From NCBI RefSeq assembly GCF_052056485.1, contig NZ_CP183948.1:1550001-1614000 (forward strand): a stretch of 64,000 nucleotides of DNA, read 5' to 3'. Below are positions 17,127 through 25,356 of the stretch, piece after piece. Source of the DNA: Paenibacillus_AQ nitricinens. GTDB taxonomy: Bacteria > Bacillota > Bacilli > Paenibacillales > Paenibacillaceae. How positions within the stretch are numbered: position 1 is the first letter of the stretch; every line of letters begins with the position of its first letter. The notes under the pieces are model-generated. The model was not told the DNA's origin and ran no database searches. It saw nothing but the letters and a program-made list of their open reading frames with translations. The translations under genes and the position numbers were made by a program.

Positions 17127-17828
17127 TTGCCTGGATTCTTAAGTACGATCGCGTTGCTAATCAAAGAACTGACGTTGCTGGTATCTTACGTAAGGAACAA
17201 CGCATTTCCACAGCCGCTCTCGGAGCAGGAGGAAAGCAAATACTTAGGCATGATGGCTGAAGGGGATGCTAAAGCCCGGAATTTGCTTATCGAGCACAAT
17301 TTGAGACTTGTCGCCCATATAGTAAAAAAATTCGATAACACCGGAGAGGACATGGAGGATCTAATCTCCATCGGCACCATTGGCCTGATTAAAGCCATCG
17401 AAAGCTACCGCCCGAACAAAGGCACCAAACTGGCCACTTTTGCGGCTCGTTGTATCGAAAACGAAATTCTGATGCACCTAAGATCCTTGAAGAAGACCCG
17501 TAAAGATGTATCCTTGCACGATCCGATTGGGACAGACAAGGAAGGTAATGAAATTACCCTGATTGATATTCTAGGTTCGGAAGCCGATGATGTCATTAAA
17601 GAAGTGGATCTTAAGATCGAGAAGAGCAAGATATATCGCAACCTTGATATACTGGATGATAGGGAAAAAGAAGTTGTCGTTGGGCGGTTTGGATTGGATA
17701 CGGGTGGGGAAGAGCGGACGCAGCGGGAGATTGCCAAGGAGCTGGGGATCTCGCGGAGTTATGTTTCGCGGATAGAGAAGAGAGCGCTCATGAAGTTGTA
17801 TCATGAGTTTTATAAGGTGAAGCGGTGA
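17127..17828 (+). CDS. sigK: RNA polymerase sporulation sigma factor SigK (complete copy)
   Basis: The 233-residue protein is the late mother-cell sigma factor. The hydrophobic pro-region is followed by LLVS-YVRNNAF, matching the SpoIVFB cleavage site of B. subtilis pro-sigma-K (between S20 and Y21). Region 2 (EDLISIGTIGLIKAIESY) and the region 4.2 helix-turn-helix (TQREIAKELGISRSYVSRIEKRAL) are intact. The start is TTG 17127 with GGGAGGTG at ideal spacing. The gene is uninterrupted, but three partial copies of its 3' part lie downstream, two of which still begin at the internal core at about 17327-17338. No serine recombinase of SpoIVCA type is visible. Confidence 0.95.
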   Translation: MPGFLSTIALLIKELTLLVSYVRNNAFPQPLSEQEESKYLGMMAEGDAKARNLLIEHNLRLVAHIVKKFDNTGEDMEDLISIGTIGLIKAIESYRPNKGTKLATFAARCIENEILMHLRSLKKTRKDVSLHDPIGTDKEGNEITLIDILGSEADDVIKEVDLKIEKSKIYRNLDILDDREKEVVVGRFGLDTGGEERTQREIAKELGISRSYVSRIEKRALMKLYHEFYKVKR

Positions 17829-17835
17829 GAATATC

Positions 17836-17903
17836 GAGTCTGTCTGTAGACAGACTCTTCGTATTATTAGGTCAACCAGAGATTACTGGTTGGCCTTTTT
17901 TAA
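17836..17903 (+). terminator. Hairpin and terminator after sigK
   Basis: Two hairpins lie in tandem: GAGTCTGTC/GACAGACTC (17836-17857) and AGGTCAACCA/TGGTTGGCCT followed by TTTTT (17869-17901). This terminator differs from the ones behind the partial sigK copies. Confidence 0.8.
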
Positions 17904-17924
17904 TAACCGCTTTACGATGGAGGT

Positions 17925-19340
17925 AGCAGGGAGAACGTGACAGCCTCTGGGGATATATCCCGCACTAAAAACAGTTCTTCCACTGCCCCCTTCTACCATG
18001 TTTGAGCTGGTTGAGGCATTGACCTCGTATCACACGCGAAGCTGTGGAGTAGGATCCATTGTGGGAATACCGGCGAATTCGAATGAGGAGGAGAAAATGA
18101 AACCTGTTATTGGCATGGATGTAGCCAAAGGAAATCTGTTGCCCAAGCATTTATTAAGCGGAATCATCCTTATGGACGCGACCAAGAAATTCTGCATACC
18201 CCTAAAGGGTTCGAAAAGCTAAAACAACTCTTAGAGGAAATAGAGCAGAAGACGACTCATAAGCCAGCCGTTATTTTAGAACCCACCGGGCATTATCATC
18301 GTGCACTGGTGCTCTATTTGCAACAGGCTGGGTATGAAGTCATTCTCGTCAATCCACTGCAAGCACAAAGAGCAAGAAGAACCAGTTTGCGTAAAGTCAA
18401 AACGGACGTATCAGATGCCTGGCATTTAGGGGATCTGTACTATCAGGAAGAGAACTGGTCTGTCCATCCTGGACGAAAAGAAGCCTTGGTGGACTTACAG
18501 TTCTTAACCCGAGAGCATGAATTTATCACAAGCTTGTACGTTCAAGCTAAACTGAATATGCGTACATTTGTAGATCAGATCTTTCCAAGTTACGAGGGTG
18601 TGTTTAAAGACTTATATTCTAAAACGTCCTTGAATTTACTAGAAGCTTATCTCACTTCGGGAGGGGGGAAAGCTCAGACTCCAGAAGCTTGGATGGGCAT
18701 GGTGAAAGCAGCTACCACAGGCTTCACGTTCTGAAGCTTGGAAGAGCCGCAAGGTAGAAGCGCTACAGAGCGCAATCGTGGATAATCCCGTGCAGGGTGT
18801 TCCTTATGGTCTGGAGATGGCACTACGAAATCTGCTGACTCTTATTCGTGAATTTCAAAAGCAACTTGCAGCACTCGAAAAAGTGATCCTGGAGCTGTCA
18901 GAGACACTGGCCGAAGTTCAGCTTCTGGAGTCCATCCTTGGGGTCGGAACAAAGTTGGCCACGGCTATTGTTTCTGAAATTGGGGATGCTTCACAGTTTC
19001 AGCATCCCAAACAACTGGTGGCATACGCCTGAATCGATCCAAGTGTCTTCAGTTCAGGGAAGTTTATGGCTACTCAGAACAAGATCACGAAACGAGGCTC
19101 CAAACGACTACGACGAGCGATGCATTTAGCTGTAAAATGCGGATTACGAGGAGAATTAAACCCTCGTCACAGGGAGTATTACGATAGGAAAAAGAGTGAA
19201 GGGAAGCCCCATAAAGTAGCCGTGATCGCTTGCGCCAACAAGTTACTCCATCACGTGTACGCTATGCTTAAGAAAGGGCAACTCTACACTCTTTAGTTTA
19301 AGTATTATCCATAAACCTCCATAAAGTGGAGGTTTATTTG
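17925..19340 (+). mobile_element. Degenerate IS110-family insertion sequence
   Basis: The element holds a broken transposase and a 5' non-coding stretch (about 17930-18095) with GGGATATATCCC and other short inverted repeats. It ends near a hairpin ATAAACCTCC/GGAGGTTTAT (about 19311-19338). In IS110 elements the non-coding end next to the transposase encodes the bridge RNA that pairs with target and donor DNA; whether this relic still has one is unknown. Exact ends cannot be set, since IS110 lacks long inverted repeats and target duplications. Confidence 0.65.
18097..19296 (+). pseudogene. IS110-family transposase, frameshifted and interrupted
   Basis: The N-terminal DEDD domain is recognisable: MKPVIGMDVAKG, then after a frameshift near 18135 AQAFIKRNHPYGRDQ, ILEPTGHYHRAL and VKTDVSDAWHLGDL. 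The C-terminal Tnp20 domain follows, with LLESILGVGTKLATAIVSEIGD, a stop codon at 19030-19032 where family members have Gly (AYAGIDP), then TKRGSKRLRRAMHLAV and HKVAVIACANKLL. A further frame change lies near 18734. At least two frameshifts and one nonsense mutation make it inactive. Confidence 0.85.
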
Positions 19341-19465
19341 TTATATCTTCAACAGTATAACAAATTTCAGAGATATCCAAAACCTTATGCTTGACATACC
19401 ATTAGCTGTTTTTTTGTTGTCGGAATTTAGACGTATAGTTCAAAAGAATTATGTAAGAAGTAGGG

Positions 19466-19681
19466 TTTAGAGAGACAGCAAAAGCGCAGGCATATGAAAA
19501 AGAACAAAAAGCGCTATACGTAGAAGGACGTAAAAAAGAAACCGCTAAAGTAGTAATGTGTTCGGCGATGGGACAACAAAAAATGGTTATCGACGCAATT
19601 ACGTCAGGCGCTAGAGATTTCATTGTAAAGCTGTTCCAAGCTGATAGAGTCGTTGAAGCAATTTTTAAGGTATTACAATGA
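19466..19681 (+). pseudogene. CheY C-terminal fragment
   Basis: The frame reads VVMCSAMGQQKMVIDAITSG, then ARDFIVKLFQADRVVEAIFKVLQ and stop, which is the C-terminal half of the chemotaxis response regulator CheY (conserved S/T in CSAMG and Lys in FIVKPFQ; here KLFQ). The N-terminal phosphoacceptor half is missing and replaced by a charged helical stretch (about 19466-19546). It is a gene scrap in the sigK accessory zone. Confidence 0.75.
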
Positions 19682-19752
19682 CGAAACCCCAGATTGCTGA
19701 CCGTTGATAGTGACGATATGGCTTCGGGGGCTATTTTTGTGTATACAACGGT

Positions 19753-19985
19753 TTAATTTATCGAACTATCGTGTCCCGTTAGTGTAACTTCACCTAGCTG
19801 AGTTACCTTTTCGATTACGACTATCCTATGTCTTTTTGTCAACAATGACCACAATGGCTTGATGTCGAGAGTGTGGCAACATGTTCCGCTTGGCGATAAA
19901 CACAAGTGTCTTTCCTCCAGTCCCTTCCAAAAAAACATACATTTCATGGCCATTGACGTGGACAAGTTTTCCTGGCGCAGAATGT
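19753..19985 (-). pseudogene. Alpha/beta hydrolase N-terminal fragment, frameshifted
   Basis: On the minus strand one frame gives VHVNGHEMYVFLEGTGGKTL and the next gives LDIKPLWSLLTKRHRIVVIEK. Joined, these resemble the N-terminal strands of alpha/beta hydrolases, which usually continue with a GYGWSE motif; here only a damaged remnant follows. The lid and catalytic triad are absent, so it is a relic. Confidence 0.6.
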
Positions 19986-20031
19986 ATAAAATTATTAAAC
20001 TTTTGGGAACAAAGGTGAATAAGTATAACGC

Positions 20032-20880
20032 TTATTTTGTATAATTTTGATAAATAACCTGTGATGACATTGCAGTTAATTCACAGATTGTGTACCCCTT
20101 GGTGATTAAATCGTGAATTATATACATACCAATGAAATATCCGCTTAAAGGATATTCGGTAGCATCATCACCACTCCACATAAAAAACTGACTCATTTTC
20201 TCTGCGGTCAAGGGTGTCCCAAATTCATTTACAACCGCCTTTTCTAAAGAATTCTTATTATTCATGAGTTCCATTGTTTTATTTATTGGCAATCCCATTA
20301 CTTCCGCCACTATCTCAATAGTTAAGTCAAAATCACAACTGCCGTATCTGAAAGCGACAGGACAATAAGTGCCCAAACCTTCCGTTATTACCCGTTCGGT
20401 GAAGTCAAACATATCTATGTTTTGTAAAATAGCACCGCGCACCATATGATTTAGTTCATGCGGAATCAATGACTCGACGTTTGATTCACTTATATTTCGG
20501 TCAATTCCAATGTAAGCATAGGGGCTTCCGTGATTAACCGGAAGCGCAACGCCTCCGTGCATACCTAGGTCAAGCCCAATGTATAAATCAAAATCGCCAT
20601 TATAATTCAACAATTTAATGGTTTTATTCACTGTATTGACAATCTTATCAACAATACCGTTATTTATATTTTCTTTCGCTTTCGCAAGACAAGAATTAAA
20701 GTCACACTGTTCTATCATTGATTGCAAATTGCTAATATCAGTCATATAAAAATACTTAAAAATACCGTCATATAAATCTGGATATTTTTCAGTATAACAC
20801 TTATAAGCGTTAAATTTACCCTGAATTTTTGTCGTGTTACACATCTCATTGTAGTTGTCAATCATTTTTATTATTCTCAT
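20032..20880 (-). CDS. Putative zinc-dependent protease, DUF2268-like
   Basis: The intact 282-residue protein has an HExxH zinc motif, HELNH at residues 141-145, followed by a third ligand candidate E168 in TEGLGTY. This order matches DUF2268-type predicted Zn-proteases. The preceding GLDLGMHGGVALPVNHG and later LSGYFIGMYIIHDL regions also fit that family. No signal peptide is present, so it is probably cytoplasmic. A GGGAG site precedes ATG 20880. It is the only complete gene between the full sigK and its first partial copy, with AT-rich composition unlike the housekeeping genes. Confidence 0.65.
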   Translation of the reverse strand: MRIIKMIDNYNEMCNTTKIQGKFNAYKCYTEKYPDLYDGIFKYFYMTDISNLQSMIEQCDFNSCLAKAKENINNGIVDKIVNTVNKTIKLLNYNGDFDLYIGLDLGMHGGVALPVNHGSPYAYIGIDRNISESNVESLIPHELNHMVRGAILQNIDMFDFTERVITEGLGTYCPVAFRYGSCDFDLTIEIVAEVMGLPINKTMELMNNKNSLEKAVVNEFGTPLTAEKMSQFFMWSGDDATEYPLSGYFIGMYIIHDLITKGYTICELTAMSSQVIYQNYTK

Positions 20881-21059
20881 CTAAACAACTCCCGAAATAT
20901 AATTTTTAAATTTCCGAATAGACAGCATCGTAGTCATTTCATTCCTCCAAAGATTGGATATTTCACATTAAATATTCGTGGGAAAGTAATCCATTCCTTT
21001 TTTTGGAATTGTATTAAACTGCCCGTTACTTCAATAGGAAATTAGGAGCGGCATATGTA

Positions 21060-21284
21060 GCCCCACCCGAGATTAACAAGAATAGCCAGGTAGTATATCT
21101 GGATTAAGTGGGATTTCATTGTGGAAACCACTTTAGCGGGTGGTAACGTTATAAGGCAGATGAGGGATGCAAAGGAATAAGGCTTTGAAATTATTGTGTT
21201 TTATGTGGGGCTAGCAGATGTTCGGCTAAATATTGAATGTATTGCTCTACGTGTGAAAAACGGTGGCTATCATATTGAAACCAC
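21060..21284 (+). pseudogene. Zeta-toxin/UDP-N-acetylglucosamine-kinase-like gene fragment, cut at sigK junction
   Basis: From 21121 the frame reads VETTLAGGNVIRQMRDAKE, a stop (21178-21180), then GFEIIVFYVGLADVRLNIE and ALRVKNGGYHIETT. This is the central part of a zeta-toxin/AAA-type kinase family protein. Homology stops at ETT, directly before the AAAAAATTCGATAA start of the partial sigK copy. The P-loop N-terminus is also degraded. The abrupt end at the sigK sequence marks a recombination junction. Confidence 0.7.
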
Positions 21285-21287
21285 CTC

Positions 21288-21791
21288 AAAAAATTCGATA
21301 ATATCGGAGAAGACATGGAGGATCTGATCTCCATCGGCATAATCGGCCTGATTAAAGCTATTGAGAGCTATCGTCCAAACAAAGGAACAAAGCTAGCCAC
21401 ATTTGCTGCCCGTTGTATTGAAAACGAAATCCTAATGCACCTAAGATCCTTGAAGAAGACTCGTAAAGATGTATCACTGCACGATCCAATTGGGACAGAC
21501 AAGGAAGGTAATGAAAATACACTTATCGATATCCTTGGCTCAGAAGCGGATGATGTCATTAAAGAGGTCGATCTGAAGATCGAGAAGAGCAAGATATATC
21601 GCAATCTTGATATTCTGGATGATCGGGAAAAAGAAGGTGTCGTTGGGCGGTTTGGCTTAGATACGGGTGGGGAAGAACGGACGCAGCGGGAGATTTCCAA
21701 GGAGTTGGGAATCTCACGGAGCTATGTTTCACGAATAGAGAAGAGAGCGCTCATGAAACTGTATCATGAGTTTTATAAGGCGAAGCGATGA
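21288..21791 (+). pseudogene. sigK': Partial sigK copy 2 (3' two thirds)
   Basis: From KNSIISEK out of frame, then from ATG 21315 in frame to 21791, this copy encodes sigma-K regions 2 to 4. The 158 residues differ from the complete SigK at five positions (about 97 percent identical), but many third codon positions differ, so it is not a fresh duplication. It lacks the pro-sequence, the region before EDLISIG and any ribosome site. It starts at the same sigK-internal core as copy 4. It resembles the 3' sigK half left beside skin-type elements. Confidence 0.88.
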
Positions 21792-21841
21792 GGTTCAGAC
21801 AATAATTCAGAGAATAAGTAGAGATACAGAATAGAGCGTTT

Positions 21842-21876
21842 AAAAGCAACTTACCTTCAGGGGAGTTGCTTTTTTG
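21842..21876 (+). terminator. Terminator after sigK copy 2
   Basis: AAAAGCAACT pairs with AGTTGCTTTTTT, loop TACCTTCAGGGG. Nearly the same hairpin follows sigK copy 4 (29142-29177), and a variant follows copy 3. Confidence 0.85.
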
Positions 21877-21899
21877 ATGCGTCTCATAGTTGCAACCAT

Positions 21900-22090
21900 C
21901 TAGGTGATTCAAATCCACCCGGTAACTTTACTCTTTAAAGTACCGTAGCTGAAGTAGACATCCGTCAATCGAAGATTGACGGATGGGCAGGGTGCTTTCG
22001 TGAGAGAGAAACTCGAAGGGCCAGCAGGCAAAGTCCAGCCCGGAAGGTAGTGAACCAGAGGTGGCGGAGATTTAGGGCGACCACCCGAAA
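21900..22090 (+). ncRNA. Candidate structured RNA, possibly an omega-RNA (HEARO)-like or intron relic
   Basis: About 190 nt hold consecutive hairpins: GGTG-ATTCAAATC-CACC (21903-21919), CGGTAACTTT/AAAGTACCG (21920-21944), a perfect 11-bp stem ATCCGTCAATC-GAA-GATTGACGGAT (21960-21984), GGGC/GCCC (from 21985) and GGTGG (22060-22064)/CCACC (22081-22085). G-rich unpaired tracts lie between. No open frame covers it. The layout recalls transposon-linked structured RNAs such as HEARO/IscB omega-RNA or group II intron pieces, but I cannot assign it without a covariance search. Confidence 0.45.
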
Positions 22091-22119
22091 ATTTAATTGT
22101 ATAATTTAGGAAAGTTATT

Positions 22120-22756
22120 TTATTTTATTTGAAGATTTCTACAAGTTTCTTCCGATCTACAATCTGTTATGTTATTGTTTTCATCAGTTTTGATAATTAC
22201 TACGAGTCCATCTATTTTGTCACTAAAATATATCGACATTTTGCTTTTGGGCATTTTACCAATGAATGATCGTATCTCCTCAGAAGTTAGCTTACTGTCT
22301 GGGGTTTTAACAACTAGGATGGAAAGATAGTTATAATATTTTGAATTTTGGAGACTCTCTTTTTTGTAGATGGAAAATGGAAGATGGAAGATGTTGCTCT
22401 TTAATACTTGTCTCTATCGCTTGGATTTCATCTTTGAAATTTGAATGGAACAATATTTGAATATCTTCTGTTGCTGTATAGTAAATGTTTGTAATAGCTG
22501 GGGTGAATAAGAGCATAGCAATAGCAAAACTTGTATTTATAATTATTATTATTTTACTTTCAGTTTTAATCCAAAGCGCTATAAATAGCAGGCAGGCAAC
22601 CCCAAATAAAAAAGTATAAAGAGTCATCATGTATGAATTCATTTCAATGAAAAAATATCCTCCATAAGATAGAACCTGAAAAAGAAGGATTCCAGCTGTA
22701 TAAACAATTATGAAAGTTATAAATCCTATCAAGATTTTTATTTTATTTTTATTCAT
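22120..22756 (-). pseudogene. Membrane protein of unknown function, frameshifted
   Basis: The first 120 residues (from ATG 22756) contain three hydrophobic segments at about 7-30, 42-62 and 70-92, with a lysine-rich N-terminus. In an A-rich run near 22335-22350 the frame shifts. The next frame continues plausibly for about 75 residues with YLSILVVKTPDSKLTSEEIR, FIGKMPKSKMSIYFSDKIDG and a stop at 22120-22122. The whole would be a membrane protein of about 215 residues with an extracytoplasmic C-terminal domain. A sequencing error in the A-run is an alternative to true decay. Confidence 0.5.
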
Positions 22757-23074
22757 TTTTCCTCCTATTGTTAAAACAACTTAAGGGAGCAGATGAACAC
22801 AGGCTCGAGATTCCTTCCGTACATATGTCTCCTGATTTACACAGTCATTCCTTCTACTTCTTTCATCGGAGTTAGCCACATTTCTTTGCACTGTATAATT
22901 TCCTAAACAATGGAAAAAGGATCAAACAGAAAGAACTGGTTGACCTTAAAATACGAACTGGTAGGATAGTATAAATTGATTGCCGAATTATGAGTAAAAA
23001 GAATGTTACGAAATATGGGTGAGTGGTGAGAATTGAAGGATCCTTTCTTAACTCTTGAATAAAGCAAGGTGGGA
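22757..23074. other. Non-coding stretch, nothing recognised
   Basis: The segment is AT-rich. Beyond a possible ribosome site for the 22756 gene I see no conserved frame, repeat or RNA structure. Confidence 0.5.
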
Positions 23075-23435
23075 ATGGTATTGAAAATTTATGAAGTGAT
23101 TGATTTAATGGGGATATGATACAAGCTGGGATTCTTTTGCATCAAAGGTAAAGGAGTTCGTAGGGGAGTCACAGCCGTCATAAGTCTGAGGTTAGCTCTT
23201 TAATTGCTTCGTTCCCATTTGTTAAGGTCTACACTCCAAAAGATATGTCACAAGGCAATAATCCTGAAAGTTATTTTGTTTTCGTTGATGGCTCTTGCAT
23301 AATTGAGATAGAAATCAATGCAGGATCAATGGAAGAAAATAGAGTTGTTGAAGAAATGTCAATTCGATTCGCCGTCACTAATCCAATAGACACATTCCAA
23401 AAAGCGAAGTCAAAATGGATCCCGATCAGTTTGGT
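23075..23435 (+). pseudogene. Small unknown protein gene broken by two frameshifts (immunity-protein-like size)
   Basis: ATG 23075, preceded by AAGGTGGG, starts MVLKIYEVIDLMG. After a frameshift it continues YDTSWDSFASKVKEFVGES and, after a second, SEVSSLIASFPFVKVYTPKD then YFVFVDGSCIIEIEINAG. The three pieces join into one protein of about 115 residues, acidic and without membrane segments. Size, acidity and the nearby Rhs fragment would fit an immunity protein, but no family was recognised. Confidence 0.45.
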
Positions 23436-23640
23436 GTTCGGATCAGCCTCCGTTGCATTCGTGGTAGACGCCGGAAGGCAGAACGATAAGCTCCCGGGTA
23501 ACACCGTGTAGGTTCGCTCCTCCATCGCAACGTACAATAGGCCGTGGCACACATAGAGCAGCTCAAAATCTTTTAGCCTCCTTATCGGGAACAAGCGAGG
23601 CGCGACCGTCTGGAACTGCGTTTAATGGATGGAGGGAGTC
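23436..23640 (-). pseudogene. AraC-family regulator N-terminal fragment
   Basis: On the minus strand the sequence RRLKDFELLYVCHGLLYVAM, then EERTYTVLPGSLSFCLPAS and ADPNTKLIGIHFDFAF, fits the cupin sensor domain of AraC-type sugar regulators. The DNA-binding domain is missing. The sequence is more GC-rich than its left neighbour, and homology ends abruptly near 23430. Confidence 0.65.
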
Positions 23641-24004
23641 CACTCCTGGAAGAGGAATCGCTTGCGGACCGGGTGTTGGAAGGGTGGGAAATAGCAGGAT
23701 AGATCCCTTACATAGAATTAGATGGAATACCGGAATCGTGCAAAAAGTAACTTTCTTAGCTAAATAAAACTATCCATCATTCTTATATAATAAAGGTAAC
23801 AAGGTATCATAACAAGGCGAAAGCTATTCTGTAGTAATCCGGTATTATACAAATGTAAGAGAAGGATATGCATGAAGAATGGTAAGTCATTAATGCCCAC
23901 CCAAGAAGATTAGATGCTGTAGGGAGACTTCGGCTTCTCCCGACAAGGAGCTTGGATCAACACAAAATAACCTCCGCGAGTGAGAAGGATAGGATGGATG
24001 CATC
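23641..24004. other. Mosaic spacer with C-terminal gene scrap
   Basis: A plus-strand frame near 23605-23703 reads RDRLELRLMDGGSPLLEEES, then LADRVLEGWEIAG and stop, looking like the end of an unidentified protein; it overlaps the AraC fragment on the other strand. The rest holds only a hairpin GGGAGA-CTTCGGC-TTCTCCC near 23922-23940, upstream of the oxidoreductase gene. Confidence 0.4.
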
Positions 24005-25027
24005 ATGAAAAGGTACGGGGCGGTCGTGATAGGCTGTGGTTATATGGGCTCTCTCCACTTGGACGCGATATCACAACAGGAGCGGGTCCGGTTGATCGGC
24101 GTGGCGGATTGGAACCGGGACAGGGCCTCCTTAGTGGCAAGCCAATACGGAGCCAAGTGTTGGAGCACGGATTACCGGACATTGATCGAGCGTGACGATG
24201 TGGATCTGGTCATTATCGCCACGTACCCGTCCTCCCATCTGGAGATCGCAAAAGATTGTCTCGCTGCAGGGAAGCATATCCTATGCGAGAAGCCTATGGC
24301 GGGCAATGCACGGGAAACGCAGGAATTCATGAAGCTGGCCGGTGGAGCCAAAACCAAGGTGCTGATCGGTCACATCCTTCGCCATAACACCACGTACCAG
24401 GCGGTAATGAAGATGATCCGGGAGGGCGCCATCGGCTTCCCCTTGGTCATCCGGTTATCCCAATTGAAGCCCTCCAAAAATTGGGCTTCCCACTTGTCCC
24501 TGCTTCGAGACGTCTCGCCGATCGTAGATTGCGGCGTCCATTATATCGATGTGATGCGTTGGGCTACAGGGGCGGACGTGATAAGCGTCAACGGGATCGG
24601 GCAGCGTCTTTATGAAGAAGTCCCGCCGTACACTTACAATTATGGGCTCATGACCCTCCGTTTGTCGGACGGCTCCATCGGCTACTTTGAGACGGGGTGG
24701 GGCAAGGGGCTTCCGACTGATAACCGGAAGGAATTCATCGGACCCGCAGGCCGGATCCGCATCATCTACAAGAACGATCGACCGCGAGAGGATCAGCATC
24801 TGGGAAATCTGGTCGAGGTCGAAGACCATCGGAAAGGAACGGTCCGGCAGATCAATATGGACTTCTCCGTGAAGCCTACGGGTGCCCAACTGGACTATTT
24901 CCTGTCCATGCTGGAGAACAACTTGCCCGCTATACCGGCAATGGAGGATGCCTACCGGGCGATGGAGGTCGCACTCCTGGCCGATCGGGCGATCCATGAA
25001 GGAATTACGTTACCTTGTGCGAAATAA
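24005..25027 (+). CDS. Gfo/Idh/MocA-family NAD(P)-dependent oxidoreductase
   Basis: The 340-residue protein has an N-terminal Rossmann fold with GCGYMG at residues 10-15, the family EKP motif in CEKPMA near 95, and the C-terminal domain with DCGVHYIDVMRW, where D and H of the catalytic GxHxxD lie. Such enzymes oxidise or reduce sugars, inositols or glycosides; the substrate is unknown. Codon use and GC content are clearly higher than in flanking genes, suggesting recent acquisition from a higher-GC relative. It is followed by a broken gene of similar composition. Confidence 0.85.
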   Translation: MKRYGAVVIGCGYMGSLHLDAISQQERVRLIGVADWNRDRASLVASQYGAKCWSTDYRTLIERDDVDLVIIATYPSSHLEIAKDCLAAGKHILCEKPMAGNARETQEFMKLAGGAKTKVLIGHILRHNTTYQAVMKMIREGAIGFPLVIRLSQLKPSKNWASHLSLLRDVSPIVDCGVHYIDVMRWATGADVISVNGIGQRLYEEVPPYTYNYGLMTLRLSDGSIGYFETGWGKGLPTDNRKEFIGPAGRIRIIYKNDRPREDQHLGNLVEVEDHRKGTVRQINMDFSVKPTGAQLDYFLSMLENNLPAIPAMEDAYRAMEVALLADRAIHEGITLPCAK

Positions 25028-25039
25028 GGGTGGACTGAC

Positions 25040-25252
25040 ATGGTTATGGTAACAGGGGATGACCCGGTGCAAGGTGTACACCTGCTGAAGGGCTATATCG
25101 TCCCCACCCATGTGAAGGACGGCATCAGATATCAGCCGATCGATCCAATGGATGTGTGTTTACGGTGTCGTTGGGCGAGGGAAAAGTAGGGGATGCGCCC
25201 GAATGGGATACAGAGGAGAGGGAGGTCTCCTTCATCCGCCAATACAGGTAAT
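25040..25252 (+). pseudogene. C-terminal remnant of an unidentified GC-rich gene, frameshifted
   Basis: From 25040 the frame reads GVHLLKGYIVPTHVKDGIRY and QPIDPMDV. After a frameshift it reads VFTVSLGEGKVGDAPEWDTE and EEREVSFIRQYR before stop. It looks like the tail of one protein that once shared an operon with the Gfo/Idh gene (13 bp apart). I cannot name the family. Confidence 0.45.
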
Positions 25253-25356
25253 GGTAGACGGCCGTGCGAAATCTCGGATCTAAATAATCAAGTTAATTTA
25301 TGGGGTTATTTTGGTTTGTTAACCCCAGTGGGATTCCGAACAGAAGGGAATGAAGC

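Noticed and set aside
17127..17828. sigK interrupted by a classical skin element
   Set aside because: The reading frame is complete, and no serine recombinase gene was found in the island.
21315..21791. Reading sigK copy 2 as a separate functional sigma factor gene
   Set aside because: It lacks the region before 2.2, the pro-sequence, a promoter and a ribosome site; it fits better as a displaced 3' end.
24455..24997. A 180-codon minus-strand frame inside the Gfo/Idh gene
   Set aside because: High GC content lengthens random frames; the plus-strand frame has clear family motifs.
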